A DNA stretch of 32,669 bases from an uncultured Oscillospiraceae bacterium (GTDB taxonomy: Bacteria; Bacillota; Clostridia; Oscillospirales; Oscillospiraceae), in the NCBI GenBank assembly GCA_934572465.1, contig CAKTLG010000022.1:1-32669 (forward strand). The letters run 5' to 3'. How positions within the stretch are numbered: the first letter of the stretch is position 1; each line of letters begins with the position of its first letter. The translations under genes and the position numbers were made by a program. Of this stretch, positions 14,939 through 23,685 are shown piece after piece. The notes under the pieces were generated by a model, which had not been told where the DNA came from, searched no databases, and saw only the letters and a program-made list of their open reading frames with translations.

Positions 14939-16264
14939 ATGCTCAAGGTACTCAAATTCGGCGGCTCTTCGCTTGCCGACGCACACCAGTTCGCCAAGGT
15001 CAAGTCCATCGTGGACTCCGACCCCGCCCGCCGCGTCGTGATCGTCTCCGCGCCCGGCAAGCGCTTTTCCGGCGACCACAAGATCACCGATCTTCTCTAT
15101 CTCTGCGCCGCGCACATCAAATACGGCGTGACCTGCGAGGACATCTTCGCCATGATCCGCGGCCGCTATGACGAGATCATCGCCGAATGCGGCCTGAAGA
15201 CCGACCTCAGCGCCGACTTCGACGCGCTGTGGGACAAGATGCAGAGCGGCATCAGCAAGGACGAGCTCGCCTCCCGCGGCGAATACTTCTCCGCGCGGCT
15301 CATGGCCGAGTACCTCGGCTACGACTTTCTCGACGCGGCGCTGTGGGTCAAATTCAAATTTGACGGCAGCGTCGACCGCGACGCGACCTATGAAGCGCTC
15401 CGCCGCGCGGCGGACGGCAGGCGCGTCGTCATCCCCGGCTTCTACGGCGTGATGCCGGACGGCCACATCAAGACCTTTTCCCGCGGCGGCAGCGACATCA
15501 CCGGCGCGCTCGCCGCGGCGGCGCTCGGCGCGGACGTATACGAGAACTGGACGGACGTTTCCGGCATCCTGATGGCCGACCCGCGCATCGTCGACGATCC
15601 CGAGCCGATCCGCCGCGTGACCTACAGCGAGCTGCGCGAGCTGAGCTACATCGGCGCGCAGGTGCTGCACGAGGGCACGATCTTCCCCGTGCGCGATAAG
15701 AACATCCCGCTCAACATCCGCAACACCAACGCCCCCGACCATCCCGGCACGATGATCCTCGAGTCCATCGGCGACGAGCAGGAGGAGGGCGGCTTCATCA
15801 CCGGCATCGCCGGCAAAAAGGGCTTTTCCGTCATCACCATCGCCAAGACCGGCATGTCGAGCGAGCCGGGCACGCTTCTGAAGATCCTCGACGTGCTCGC
15901 GCGCCACGAGGTCAACGTGGAGTACATCCCCTCGGGCATCGACATCGTCTCCCTCGTCGTCTCGTCCGACAAGGTCTCGCGCTCGCTCTATGAAATGCTG
16001 GGCGAGCTGCAAAAAGAGGTGCAGCCGAATAAGATAACGGTAACGGAGCACATCGCCATCGTCGCCGCCGTCGGCCGGAAGATGGCCTACCGCCCGGGCG
16101 TATCGGGCAAGATCTTCGCCAAGCTCGGCGAAAACGGCGTCAACATCCGCATGATCACGCAGGGCCCCGAGGAGCTGAACATCATCGTGGGTGTGGAGGA
16201 AAAGGATTTCGAACAGGCCATTCGTGTGCTGTATAACAGCTTTGTAAAGGAGAATGTGGTATGA
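14939..16264 (+). CDS. lysC: Aspartokinase (monofunctional)
   Basis: A 441-residue kinase phosphorylating aspartate, first step of the lysine/threonine/methionine pathway. It begins with the nucleotide-site KFGGSSLAD and contains TFSRGGSDITGALAAA. Two C-terminal ACT-type regions (about residues 290-440) hold ITIAKTGMSSEPGTLLKIL and RPGVSGKIFAKLGENGVNI, so feedback control probably acts here. GAGGAGG precedes ATG 14939. The stop overlaps the asd start (ATGA). Confidence 0.96.
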   Translation: MLKVLKFGGSSLADAHQFAKVKSIVDSDPARRVVIVSAPGKRFSGDHKITDLLYLCAAHIKYGVTCEDIFAMIRGRYDEIIAECGLKTDLSADFDALWDKMQSGISKDELASRGEYFSARLMAEYLGYDFLDAALWVKFKFDGSVDRDATYEALRRAADGRRVVIPGFYGVMPDGHIKTFSRGGSDITGALAAAALGADVYENWTDVSGILMADPRIVDDPEPIRRVTYSELRELSYIGAQVLHEGTIFPVRDKNIPLNIRNTNAPDHPGTMILESIGDEQEEGGFITGIAGKKGFSVITIAKTGMSSEPGTLLKILDVLARHEVNVEYIPSGIDIVSLVVSSDKVSRSLYEMLGELQKEVQPNKITVTEHIAIVAAVGRKMAYRPGVSGKIFAKLGENGVNIRMITQGPEELNIIVGVEEKDFEQAIRVLYNSFVKENVV

Positions 16265-17265
16265 AAAAGCAGGTCAACGTCGGTATTCTCGGCGCCACGG
16301 GCGCCGTCGGTCAGGAAATGATCAAAATTCTCGCCGAGCGCGATTTCCCCGTCGCGTCGCTGCGGCCCATCGCCAGCGCAAGGAGCGCGGGCAGCAAAAT
16401 TCAGTTCCGCGGTCAGGAATGCACCATCGTCGAAGCGTCTGACGACGCGTTCGAGGAGCTCGACATCGTCCTCGGCGCAGCCGAGAACGACATCGCCGAG
16501 CGCTTCGCCCCCGCGATCGTCAAATCGGGCGCGGTGTTCGTCGACAATTCGAGCGCCTTCCGTCTCGACCCCAACGTCCCCCTCGTCATCCCCGAGATCA
16601 ACCCCGAGGACGTGAAGTGGCACAAGGGCATCATCTCGAACCCCAACTGCACCACCATCGTCACACTCGTCGCCATCAACGCGCTGGCCAAGGAAAGCCC
16701 CATCGAAACGATCATCGCCTCGTCCTATCAGGCCGTCAGCGGCGCGGGCAAGGGCGGCATCGACGAGCTTGAGAGCGAGGTCAGGGCGCTGGCCGAGGGC
16801 GGCCGCGTCGAGCCCAAGGTCTTCCAGTATCAGATCGCCTACAACATCATCCCCCAGATCGGCGGCGAGGCCTTCGAGGGCTACACCAGCGAGGAGATGA
16901 AGATGCAGAACGAGGGCCGCAAGATCCTCCACCTGCCCGAGATGAAGGTCAGCTGCACCTGCGCGCGCGTGCCGGTCGTGCGCAGCCACAGCGTATCCGT
17001 CGTGCTGCGCACGAAGGAGAAGATCAGCGTCGCGCGCGCCAAGGAGCTCATTGCAAACGCCCCCGGCTGCAAGCTTGTCGACGACCTCAGAAACAAGCTC
17101 TACCCCATGCCGCTCGACACCTCCGATCAGGACATCGTCTATGTCGGCCGCATCCGCGAGGATCTGACCGACGAGCGCGGGCTGAACCTCTGGTGCTGCG
17201 GCGATCAGGTCCGCAAGGGCGCGGCGACCAACACCATCCAGATCGCGGAGCTGCTGCTGAAATAA
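16261..17265 (+). CDS. asd: Aspartate-semialdehyde dehydrogenase
   Basis: A 334-residue NADPH-dependent enzyme giving aspartate semialdehyde. GILGATGAVGQEM binds the cofactor; catalytic Cys130 lies in SNPNCTTI, and RVPVVRSHS supplies the conserved histidine. It is translationally coupled to lysC by an ATGA overlap. With hom, lysC and asd in one operon, all steps from aspartate to homoserine are co-transcribed. Confidence 0.97.
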   Translation: MKKQVNVGILGATGAVGQEMIKILAERDFPVASLRPIASARSAGSKIQFRGQECTIVEASDDAFEELDIVLGAAENDIAERFAPAIVKSGAVFVDNSSAFRLDPNVPLVIPEINPEDVKWHKGIISNPNCTTIVTLVAINALAKESPIETIIASSYQAVSGAGKGGIDELESEVRALAEGGRVEPKVFQYQIAYNIIPQIGGEAFEGYTSEEMKMQNEGRKILHLPEMKVSCTCARVPVVRSHSVSVVLRTKEKISVARAKELIANAPGCKLVDDLRNKLYPMPLDTSDQDIVYVGRIREDLTDERGLNLWCCGDQVRKGAATNTIQIAELLLK

Positions 17266-17299
17266 GCTTCCGCGCTTCGCCGCATTTCCCACTGACAAG

Positions 17300-17356
17300 T
17301 CCCTCATTTCGTGCGATACTGCATGGCAGAAAGCCGCGAAATGAGGGATTTTTCTC
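17300..17356 (+). terminator. Terminator of hom-lysC-asd
   Basis: Perfect 12-bp arms TCCCTCATTTCG (17300-17311) and CGAAATGAGGGA (17337-17348), 25-nt loop, then TTTTTCTC. The loop is unusually large for a simple terminator. Confidence 0.75.
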
Positions 17357-17369
17357 ACGCTCTGCAAGA

Positions 17370-17554
17370 TCCTTCCGATCGACGGGCAAAAGTGCGTCGG
17401 CCGACGCGCCGGAGCCGGCCATGGAAAAGGCCCTTCGGCAGAGCGGGACGCTCCCGCTCCGGCAGGTCGTGCCCCTTTCGGCGGACGGAGGGATCCTTAT
17501 ATAGCGCCGCGCGGCGGTATGAACGGGGCGGGAAGCCGTTCGGCTTCCCGCCCC
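17370..17554 (+). other. Structured GC-rich intergenic segment, possible small RNA
   Basis: A roughly 370-bp gap with no supportable gene. GATCCTTCCG (near 17370) can pair with CGGAGGGATC (near 17486) through ten positions with one G-U, closing a domain. That domain holds GCGTCGG/CCGACGC, GAGCGGGA/TCCCGCTC and GGCC/GGCC hairpins. It is followed by a perfect 13-bp stem (17525-17537 with 17542-17554) and a short T-poor tail. The nested architecture could be an RNA gene or only a degenerate repeat. I did not recognise a known RNA family. Confidence 0.4.
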
Positions 17555-17628
17555 TTGTCTATTCTGCCAATAAAACACAGCCGCCTGTTGTGCATTTCCC
17601 CATTCTTTCCAAAAAGTGCAACTTTCAT

Positions 17629-17697
17629 TTGACAAATCCGCGCGGCATTGCTATCCTGTGTTTATAATCGGAAACGTTACCGGTAAGGTTTCCGATT
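17629..17697 (+). promoter_or_regulatory. lacI-type regulator promoter and 32-bp palindromic operator
   Basis: TTGACA (17629-17634) and TATCCT (17652-17657), 17-bp spacer. Just downstream, 17666-17697 is a 32-bp near-perfect palindrome with one mismatched pair, centred on TTACCGGTAA and flanked by TCGGAAAC / GTTTCCGA arms. The even-spaced CG centre is typical of LacI-family operators, and its position over the start site suggests autoregulation. Confidence 0.7.
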
Positions 17698-17727
17698 TTA
17701 CCGTACAGCAGAGGGAGGCGCGTCCGC

Positions 17728-18744
17728 TTGACCATCAAGGATATTGCCCGTCTTTCGGGCGTAAGCGTCAGCACCGTCTCCCGCGTGCTCAACGACCGGC
17801 CCGACGTCAGCGAGGACTGCCGCGAGCGCGTGCGCACGGTCATCGAAACGCACAAGTACGTCCCCAACAACAGCGCGCGCGATCTGGTCAAGGTCCGCTC
17901 CGACGCGATCGGCCTTGTGGTGCGCGGCGTGCAGAACCCCTTTTATACCGACATTATCCACGCCATCGAACGCAAGCTCGACGCGGCGGGCTACACCATG
18001 GTCATGCGCCAGATCGCGTCCTGCGACGACGAGCTCAAGTGCGGCGCCGTGATGGAGCGGGAAAAGCGTCTGCGCGGCATCGTGTTTCTCGGCGGCCGCA
18101 GCGACTACACCCCCGGCGAGGTCGCGCTTCTGAACGTCCCGTTCGTCTGCTGCACCTACACCAACTCCTACGGCACGCTGCGCCAGACGGAATACTCCTC
18201 CGTCTCCATCGCGGACGAGCAGGAGGCCTACCGCGCGGTGATGGAGCTGCACAAAAACGGCCACAGCCGCATCGCGGCGCTCACCGCCGACCCTGACGAC
18301 AGCTCCATTTCCCAGCTGCGCTACCTCGGCTACCTCCGCGCACTGCACGAGCTGGGCCTCAAGCCCCGCGAGGGCGACCTCATCTGCGCGGCGGACTTCA
18401 CCATCGCCACCGCCTACGACGCCATGCGCGAGCGGCTGCGCTCCCCCGCCGATTTTACAGCCGTTTTCGCCATTGCGGACGATATGGCCATCGGCGCGAT
18501 GCGCGCGCTGCGCGAGAGCGGGCGCTCCATTCCCGAGGACTGCTCCGTCATCGCCATCGACGGCATCAACGTCTCCGAGTACATCCACCCCATGCTCACC
18601 ACGCTCTGCCAGCCGATGGCCGCCATGGGCGATACGAGCGTGGAGATCCTGCTCGACATGATCGAGGGGCGCGGCGGCAACCGCCACGTCACCCTGCCGA
18701 CCACCCTGCGCGCGGGCCAGTCCGTGCGCGACCTGACAAAATGA
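17728..18744 (+). CDS. LacI-family transcriptional regulator of the sugar operon
   Basis: 338 residues. The N-terminal LacI helix-turn-helix and hinge are plain: TIKDIARLSGVSVSTVSRVL, then a YVPNNSARDL hinge region. A periplasmic-binding-protein-like effector domain follows (AIGLVVRGVQNPFYTDIIHAIE to the C-terminus). The start is TTG at 17728, preceded by GGGAGG. It precedes a carbohydrate ABC transporter in the same direction, so an oligosaccharide effector is likely, though its identity is unknown. Confidence 0.93.
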   Translation: MTIKDIARLSGVSVSTVSRVLNDRPDVSEDCRERVRTVIETHKYVPNNSARDLVKVRSDAIGLVVRGVQNPFYTDIIHAIERKLDAAGYTMVMRQIASCDDELKCGAVMEREKRLRGIVFLGGRSDYTPGEVALLNVPFVCCTYTNSYGTLRQTEYSSVSIADEQEAYRAVMELHKNGHSRIAALTADPDDSSISQLRYLGYLRALHELGLKPREGDLICAADFTIATAYDAMRERLRSPADFTAVFAIADDMAIGAMRALRESGRSIPEDCSVIAIDGINVSEYIHPMLTTLCQPMAAMGDTSVEILLDMIEGRGGNRHVTLPTTLRAGQSVRDLTK

Positions 18745-18770
18745 TTTTCCCGCGGTCAACGCGTGAAAAT
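18744..18770 (+). promoter_or_regulatory. 27-bp inverted repeat between the regulator and the binding-protein gene
   Basis: ATTTTC-CGCG arms repeated inverted around a 5-nt centre, one mismatched pair, beginning at the last base of the regulator stop codon. No T-tract follows. It may be a second regulator site or an mRNA hairpin protecting the binding-protein message; the sequence differs from the 17666-17697 palindrome. Confidence 0.5.
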
Positions 18771-18796
18771 AAATTTGAAAAGGAGTTAATGACATC

Positions 18797-20134
18797 ATGA
18801 AAAAGTATCTTGCACTGATCCTTGCCCTTGTCATGGCGCTCTCCCTCGTTGCCTGCGGCAACAAGACGGACGACACGCAGGGCAGCAATGACGGCGATAC
18901 CACTACCCCCGCCGCCACCGGCCGCGTTTACTGGCTGAACTTCAAGCCCGAGGCTGACGCGACGCTCCAGAAGGTCGCCACCATGTACACCGAGAAGACC
19001 GGCGTGCCCGTCACCGTTCTGACCGCCGCCTCCGGCACCTACAACGAGACCCTGACCGCCGAGATGGACAAGGCCGAGGCCCCGACGATGTTCGTCGTCG
19101 GCAACCAGGCCGCCGTCGGCACCTGGGGCGACTACTGCTACGACCTGACCGGCACCGACATCGCCAATGAGCTCAGCACCGACGCCTACAACCTCTATGA
19201 CGACAACGGCAAGCTCTGCTCCATCGGCTACTGCTACGAGTGCTACGGCATCATCGTCAACGAGGACCTGCTCGAGAAGGCCGGCTACACCCTCGCCGAC
19301 ATCACCAACTTCGACTCTCTCAAGAAGGTCGCTGAGGACATCCACTCCCGCGCGAGCGAGCTCGGCTTCGACGCCTTCACCTCCTCCTCCATGAGCGACG
19401 ACTCCAGCTGGCGCTTCACCGGCCACCTCGCCAACCTCGAGTACTACTATGAGTCCGTGGACGATCCCGACGCCTGGAAGGTCTGCCCCCCGAGCATCAA
19501 GGGCACCTACATGCAGAACTTCAAGAACCTGTGGGATCTGTACATCAACAACAGCGCTGTCGCTCCCTCCGATCTGGCTGCCGGCGGCTATGACGCCGAG
19601 GCTGAGTTCGGCAAAGAGCAGGCTGTGTTCTATCAGAACGGCTCCTGGGAGTGGGCCGCTCTGACCGGCACCGCCGATGGCCAGTACGGTCTTGACAACC
19701 TCTCCATGATCCCGTTCTACTGCGGTGTCGACGGCGAGGAGAACGCGGGCCTGAACTGCGGCACTGAGAACTGCTGGGCCGTCAACGCCAAGGCCTCCGA
19801 GGAAGACATCCAGGCTACGCTCGAATTCATGAAGTGGATGGTCACCGACGCTGAGGTCTCCCGTATGCTGGTCGACGAGTTTGCCGCCATGCCGTACAAG
19901 AACGCCGCCGAGTCCACCAACGGCTTCCTGGCCGACGCCAACGAGTATGCCATGAACGGCAACTACGTCATGCCTTGGGTCACCAACTTCCAGCCGAACG
20001 TTGACGCTTACCGCGCCGCGCTCGTCTCCGCGATGAACCAGTATGACGCCGACCAGACCGACGCCAACTGGGAGCTGGTCAAGACCGCGTTCGTCGACGG
20101 CTGGGCCACCCAGTACGCTGCCGCCAACGGCTAA
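18797..20134 (+). CDS. ABC transporter sugar-binding lipoprotein (family 1, CUT1 type)
   Basis: 445 residues. A signal peptide ends in the lipobox LVAC with Cys20 as the lipid-attached residue, followed by a Gly/Asn/Asp/Thr-rich linker. The mature domain has the MalE-like extracellular solute-binding fold (ATMYTEKTGVPVTV, YGIIVNEDLLEKAGY, FYQNGSWEW). It captures carbohydrate outside the membrane for the two permeases downstream. AAGGAG lies 12 bp upstream of ATG 18797. Hairpins after the gene probably raise its expression over the permeases. Malto-oligosaccharide is suggested by the neighbouring glucanotransferase. Confidence 0.93.
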   Translation: MKKYLALILALVMALSLVACGNKTDDTQGSNDGDTTTPAATGRVYWLNFKPEADATLQKVATMYTEKTGVPVTVLTAASGTYNETLTAEMDKAEAPTMFVVGNQAAVGTWGDYCYDLTGTDIANELSTDAYNLYDDNGKLCSIGYCYECYGIIVNEDLLEKAGYTLADITNFDSLKKVAEDIHSRASELGFDAFTSSSMSDDSSWRFTGHLANLEYYYESVDDPDAWKVCPPSIKGTYMQNFKNLWDLYINNSAVAPSDLAAGGYDAEAEFGKEQAVFYQNGSWEWAALTGTADGQYGLDNLSMIPFYCGVDGEENAGLNCGTENCWAVNAKASEEDIQATLEFMKWMVTDAEVSRMLVDEFAAMPYKNAAESTNGFLADANEYAMNGNYVMPWVTNFQPNVDAYRAALVSAMNQYDADQTDANWELVKTAFVDGWATQYAAANG

Positions 20135-20168
20135 GACCGTTTGACCGCAGGACTGCACAACAAAACGG

Positions 20169-20237
20169 AGGGGCGGGCGATTTCGCCCGCCCCTCTCTGC
20201 ATTTCACGGCTGTGCGCCGCATGAGGCCGCAGCCGTG
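20169..20237 (+). terminator. Intercistronic attenuator/stabilising hairpins after the binding-protein gene
   Basis: A perfect 11-bp stem (20169-20179 with 20184-20194) followed by CTCTGC, then a second hairpin with 8-bp arms CACGGCTG (20205-20212) and CAGCCGTG (20230-20237). The T-tract is poor, so partial termination or 3'-end protection is likelier than full termination, fitting the excess of binding protein over permease seen in such operons. Confidence 0.65.
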
Positions 20238-20277
20238 CCGATAGAAAAATATGACTTTTGGTTGGGAGTTGATCGAA

Positions 20278-21192
20278 TTGAAACACAAACGCGGCGGCGC
20301 GGCAGTCAACAGCACGACGATCCGCAGATCGACCAGACGCTGGTTCCCGCTTTTCATGGGGCCGATGGTCTGCGCGTTCATCATCGGCTTTGTCTACCCG
20401 TTCTTTAAGGGCATCTATCTCTCCTTCTGCAAGTTCAAGGTCACGAGCGACGCGACGTTCATCGGCCTTGAAAACTATCGCCGCGCGTTTCAGGACGCGA
20501 GCTTTGTCCACTCGTTCTGGTTCACGGCGCTCTTTGCCGTCGTGTCGCTCGTGCTGATCAACGTGCTGGCCTTCGCCGTTGCCTATGCGCTCACGCAGGG
20601 CATCAAGGGCAGCAACCTCTACCGCACGGTGTTCTTCATGCCCAACCTCATCGGCGGCATCGTGCTGGGCTACATCTGGTCGATGATCTTCGACGGCATC
20701 CTCTCGCGCTACGGCACGTCGATCCTGCTCAACTCGAAGTACGGCTTCTGGGGGCTCATCATCCTCATGTGCTGGCAGCAGATCGGCTATATGATGATCA
20801 TTTACATCGCCGGCCTTCAGGCCGTGCCCGAGGACATGCTCGAGGCCGCGAAGATCGACGGCGCGAGCCGCTGGCAGACGCTCTGGAAGGTCACGATCCC
20901 GAACGTCATGCCGTCGATCACGATCTGCACCTTCCTCTCGCTCACCAACGGCTTCAAGCTCTTCGATCAGAACCTCGCCCTCACGGGTGGCCAGCCCTAT
21001 ACCATCCTGCCCAACGGCAGCTCCATCAAGGAGACCGAGATGCTGGCGCTGAACATCCTGAACACCTTCTACGGTCAGAATGCCAACTCGCGCGGCACCG
21101 CGCAGGCCAAGGCCGTGCTGTTCTTCATTCTGGTCGCGTCCATCGGTCTGCTCCAGCTCAACTCCAGCCGCAAAAAGGAGGTGCAGCAGTAA
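20278..21192 (+). CDS. Sugar ABC transporter permease 1 (MalF-type)
   Basis: 304 residues with about six membrane helices and the cytoplasmic EAA loop EAAKIDGASRWQTLWKVTIP, which contacts the ATPase. The TTG at 20278 is chosen because GGGAGTTGATC just upstream matches the extended anti-Shine-Dalgarno, whereas ATG 20251 has none. First of a pair of CUT1 permeases; its stop overlaps the next start. Confidence 0.92.
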   Translation: MKHKRGGAAVNSTTIRRSTRRWFPLFMGPMVCAFIIGFVYPFFKGIYLSFCKFKVTSDATFIGLENYRRAFQDASFVHSFWFTALFAVVSLVLINVLAFAVAYALTQGIKGSNLYRTVFFMPNLIGGIVLGYIWSMIFDGILSRYGTSILLNSKYGFWGLIILMCWQQIGYMMIIYIAGLQAVPEDMLEAAKIDGASRWQTLWKVTIPNVMPSITICTFLSLTNGFKLFDQNLALTGGQPYTILPNGSSIKETEMLALNILNTFYGQNANSRGTAQAKAVLFFILVASIGLLQLNSSRKKEVQQ

Positions 21193-22049
21193 TGAACAAG
21201 CAGTCCCTCTCCGCCGAAAAGCGGCGCAAAATGATCCTGTCCATCGTGCTGGCCGTCATCTGCATCATCTATGTGCTGCCCGTGCTCACGGTGGTCATCA
21301 ACTCCTTCAAGCTCAACACCTTTGTCAAGACCGACACCTTCGCCCTCCCGAACGAGGAGAGCTTTGCCGGCTGGTCGAACTTCGTCAAGGGCATGACCTT
21401 CGGCAACTATCCGTTCTGGAAGTCCGCGGCCTACAGCCTGTTCATCACCGTCGCGTCCACGGCGCTCATCCTGCTGTGCACGTCGATGGCCGCGTGGTAC
21501 ATCGCGCGCGTGGACAGCCGCTTCTGCCGCATCGTATACTATTTCTGCGTCTTCTCGATGGTCGTGCCGTTCCAGATGGTCATGTTCACCCTCTCCAAGA
21601 CGGCTGACACGCTCAAGCTCAACACGCCATGGACCATCCCCATCGTCTACCTCGGCTTCGGCGCGGGTCTCGCCATCTTCATGTTCGTCGGCTTTGTCAA
21701 GTCGATCCCGCTGGAGATCGAGGAGGCCGCCGCCATCGACGGCTGCGGCCCGCTGCGCACCTATTTTTCCGTGGTGCTGCCGATGCTCAGACCCACGATG
21801 ATCTCCGTCGGCATTCTTGAGATCATGTGGGTGTGGAACGACTATCTGCTCCCCTACCTCGTGCTCGACCGCACGAAATACTGGACCATCCCCATCCACA
21901 TTCAGTACCTCAAGGGAAGCTACGGCACGGTCGACCTCGGCGCGACGATGGCGCTGATCCTGCTGAGCATCATCCCCGTCATCGTGTTCTATCTGTTCTG
22001 CCAGAAGTATATCATCAAGGGCGTCGCCGCAGGCGCCGTAAAGGGCTAA
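21192..22049 (+). CDS. Sugar ABC transporter permease 2 (MalG-type)
   Basis: 285 residues with about six membrane helices. The EAA loop reads EAAAIDGCGPLRTYFSVVLP. ATG 21192 shares a base with the preceding stop and follows AAGGAGG inside the upstream gene. No ATPase gene accompanies the two permeases, so a shared MsmX/MsmK-type ATPase elsewhere is implied. Confidence 0.93.
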   Translation: MNKQSLSAEKRRKMILSIVLAVICIIYVLPVLTVVINSFKLNTFVKTDTFALPNEESFAGWSNFVKGMTFGNYPFWKSAAYSLFITVASTALILLCTSMAAWYIARVDSRFCRIVYYFCVFSMVVPFQMVMFTLSKTADTLKLNTPWTIPIVYLGFGAGLAIFMFVGFVKSIPLEIEEAAAIDGCGPLRTYFSVVLPMLRPTMISVGILEIMWVWNDYLLPYLVLDRTKYWTIPIHIQYLKGSYGTVDLGATMALILLSIIPVIVFYLFCQKYIIKGVAAGAVKG

Positions 22050-22089
22050 GCCTTATCATCCCGAGTTATCCAAGAAAGAAGTGATCCCA

Positions 22090-23577
22090 TTGATCGAACG
22101 TTCCTCCGGCATCCTGATGCCGATCTCGTCTCTGCCCTCGCCGCACGGCATCGGCACGCTGGGCAAGGCCGCGTATGAGTTTGCCGATTTTCTCGCCGCC
22201 GCCGGACAAAAGTACTGGCAGCTCCTGCCCCTCGGCCCCACGAGCTACGGCGACTCGCCGTATCAGAGCTTTTCCTCGTTCGCGGGCAACCCGTATTTCA
22301 TCGACCTCGACCTGCTCGTCAAGGACAAGCTCCTGACGCGCGCAGAGATCAACGCCTGCGATTGGGGCGTAGACCCCCGCTGCGTCGACTACGGCAAAAT
22401 ATACGAGAGCCGCTTTGCGCTGCTCGCAAAGGCGAAGCAGCGCGGCTATGAGCGCGACCGCGAGGCCGTCGCAGCCTTTGAGCAGGAGAACGCGCGCTGG
22501 CTGCCGAATTATACGCTTTTCATGGCGCTCAAGCGTCACTTCGGCATGAAGTCGTGGACGGAGTGGGAGGATGAGGACATCCGCTGCCGCAGGAGCGAGG
22601 CCGTCATCGAGCGCTATCGCGCCGAGCTGCATGAGGATGTGGAGCTGTTCACCTATATCCAGTTCCTTTTCTTCCGCCAGTGGGCGGCGCTCAAGGAATA
22701 CATCCACTCCCTCGGCATCCGCATCATCGGCGATCTGCCGATCTACGTCGCGCTGGACTCCGCCGACGTGTGGGCCGAGCCCGAGATGTTCCAGATGGGC
22801 AGGGACAACATTCCCGTCGAGGTCTCCGGCGTCCCGCCCGACTGCTTCAGCGCGGACGGCCAGCTCTGGGGCAACCCGCTCTACGATTACGAGGCCATGG
22901 CAAAGGACGGCTACGGCTGGTGGATCCGCCGCGTGGGCGGCGCGCAGCAGCTTTACGATGTCATCCGCATCGACCATTTCCGCGGCTTTGAGAGCTACTG
23001 GTCGGTGCCCTACGGCGAAACGACCGCGAAAAACGGCCGCTGGGTCAAGGGCCCCGGTATGTCGCTCGTCGGCGTACTGACCGGCTGGTTCCGCGATCTC
23101 GACTTCATCGCCGAGGATCTCGGCTATCCCTCGCCGGAGGTCGTGCAGCTGCTGAGCGATTCCGGCCTCCCCGGTATGAAGGTGCTGGAATTTGCGTTCG
23201 ACTCCCGCGACCCGAGCAGCTATCTGCCGCACAGCTGCGGCTTCAACAGCATCTGCTACACCGGCACGCACGACAACGCGCCCCTTGCCCTCTGGCGCAC
23301 GGAGGCCGACAAGGCGGACATCGCGTTTGCAAAGAAGTACCTCGGCCTGAGCGACGAGGAGGGCTTCAACGCCGGCATCATCCGCGGCGGCATGAGCTGC
23401 CAGAGCCGTCTTTTCGTCGCGCAGATGCAGGACTGGCTGGAGCTTGGCAAGGGCTGCCGCATGAACACCCCCGGCACGACCGGCGGCAACTGGCAGTGGC
23501 GTATGCTGCCCGGCGAAGCGAGCAAAAAGCTTGCCCGCCGCATCCATGAGACGACCCGCATCTACGGCCGTCTGTGA
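22090..23577 (+). CDS. malQ: 4-alpha-glucanotransferase (GH77, amylomaltase)
   Basis: A 495-residue cytoplasmic enzyme that disproportionates malto-oligosaccharides, lengthening and shortening glucan chains. Signatures: ERSSGILMPISSLPSPHGIG, YWQLLPLGPTSYGDSPYQS, nucleophile Asp295 in IRIDHFRGF, acid/base Glu342 in IAEDLGY, and GTHDN. The start is taken as TTG 22090 because AAGAAGTGATC before it matches the extended ribosome binding site; GTG 22081 lies inside that site. Its place after the sugar permeases suggests the operon imports and processes maltodextrin. Confidence 0.95.
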   Translation: MIERSSGILMPISSLPSPHGIGTLGKAAYEFADFLAAAGQKYWQLLPLGPTSYGDSPYQSFSSFAGNPYFIDLDLLVKDKLLTRAEINACDWGVDPRCVDYGKIYESRFALLAKAKQRGYERDREAVAAFEQENARWLPNYTLFMALKRHFGMKSWTEWEDEDIRCRRSEAVIERYRAELHEDVELFTYIQFLFFRQWAALKEYIHSLGIRIIGDLPIYVALDSADVWAEPEMFQMGRDNIPVEVSGVPPDCFSADGQLWGNPLYDYEAMAKDGYGWWIRRVGGAQQLYDVIRIDHFRGFESYWSVPYGETTAKNGRWVKGPGMSLVGVLTGWFRDLDFIAEDLGYPSPEVVQLLSDSGLPGMKVLEFAFDSRDPSSYLPHSCGFNSICYTGTHDNAPLALWRTEADKADIAFAKKYLGLSDEEGFNAGIIRGGMSCQSRLFVAQMQDWLELGKGCRMNTPGTTGGNWQWRMLPGEASKKLARRIHETTRIYGRL

Positions 23578-23602
23578 TCCCCTCCTTTCTTTTCCTCAAC
23601 AG

Positions 23603-23639
23603 AAAACCGCCGGTTTGGAGCTTCCAAACCGGCGGTTTT
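23603..23639. terminator. Bidirectional terminator after malQ
   Basis: Perfect 17-bp stem (23603-23619 with 23623-23639) with A/T ends (AAAA...TTTT). It serves malQ on the plus strand and the radical SAM gene on the minus strand. Confidence 0.9.
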
Positions 23640-23685
23640 GGTAATATTTTGTCGAAATATAACGTTCTGTATTCGCGCTTTCCGC

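Noticed and set aside
17370..17554. 6S RNA
   Set aside because: A long irregular helix is present, but no clear central open bubble or terminal architecture typical of 6S RNA could be drawn.
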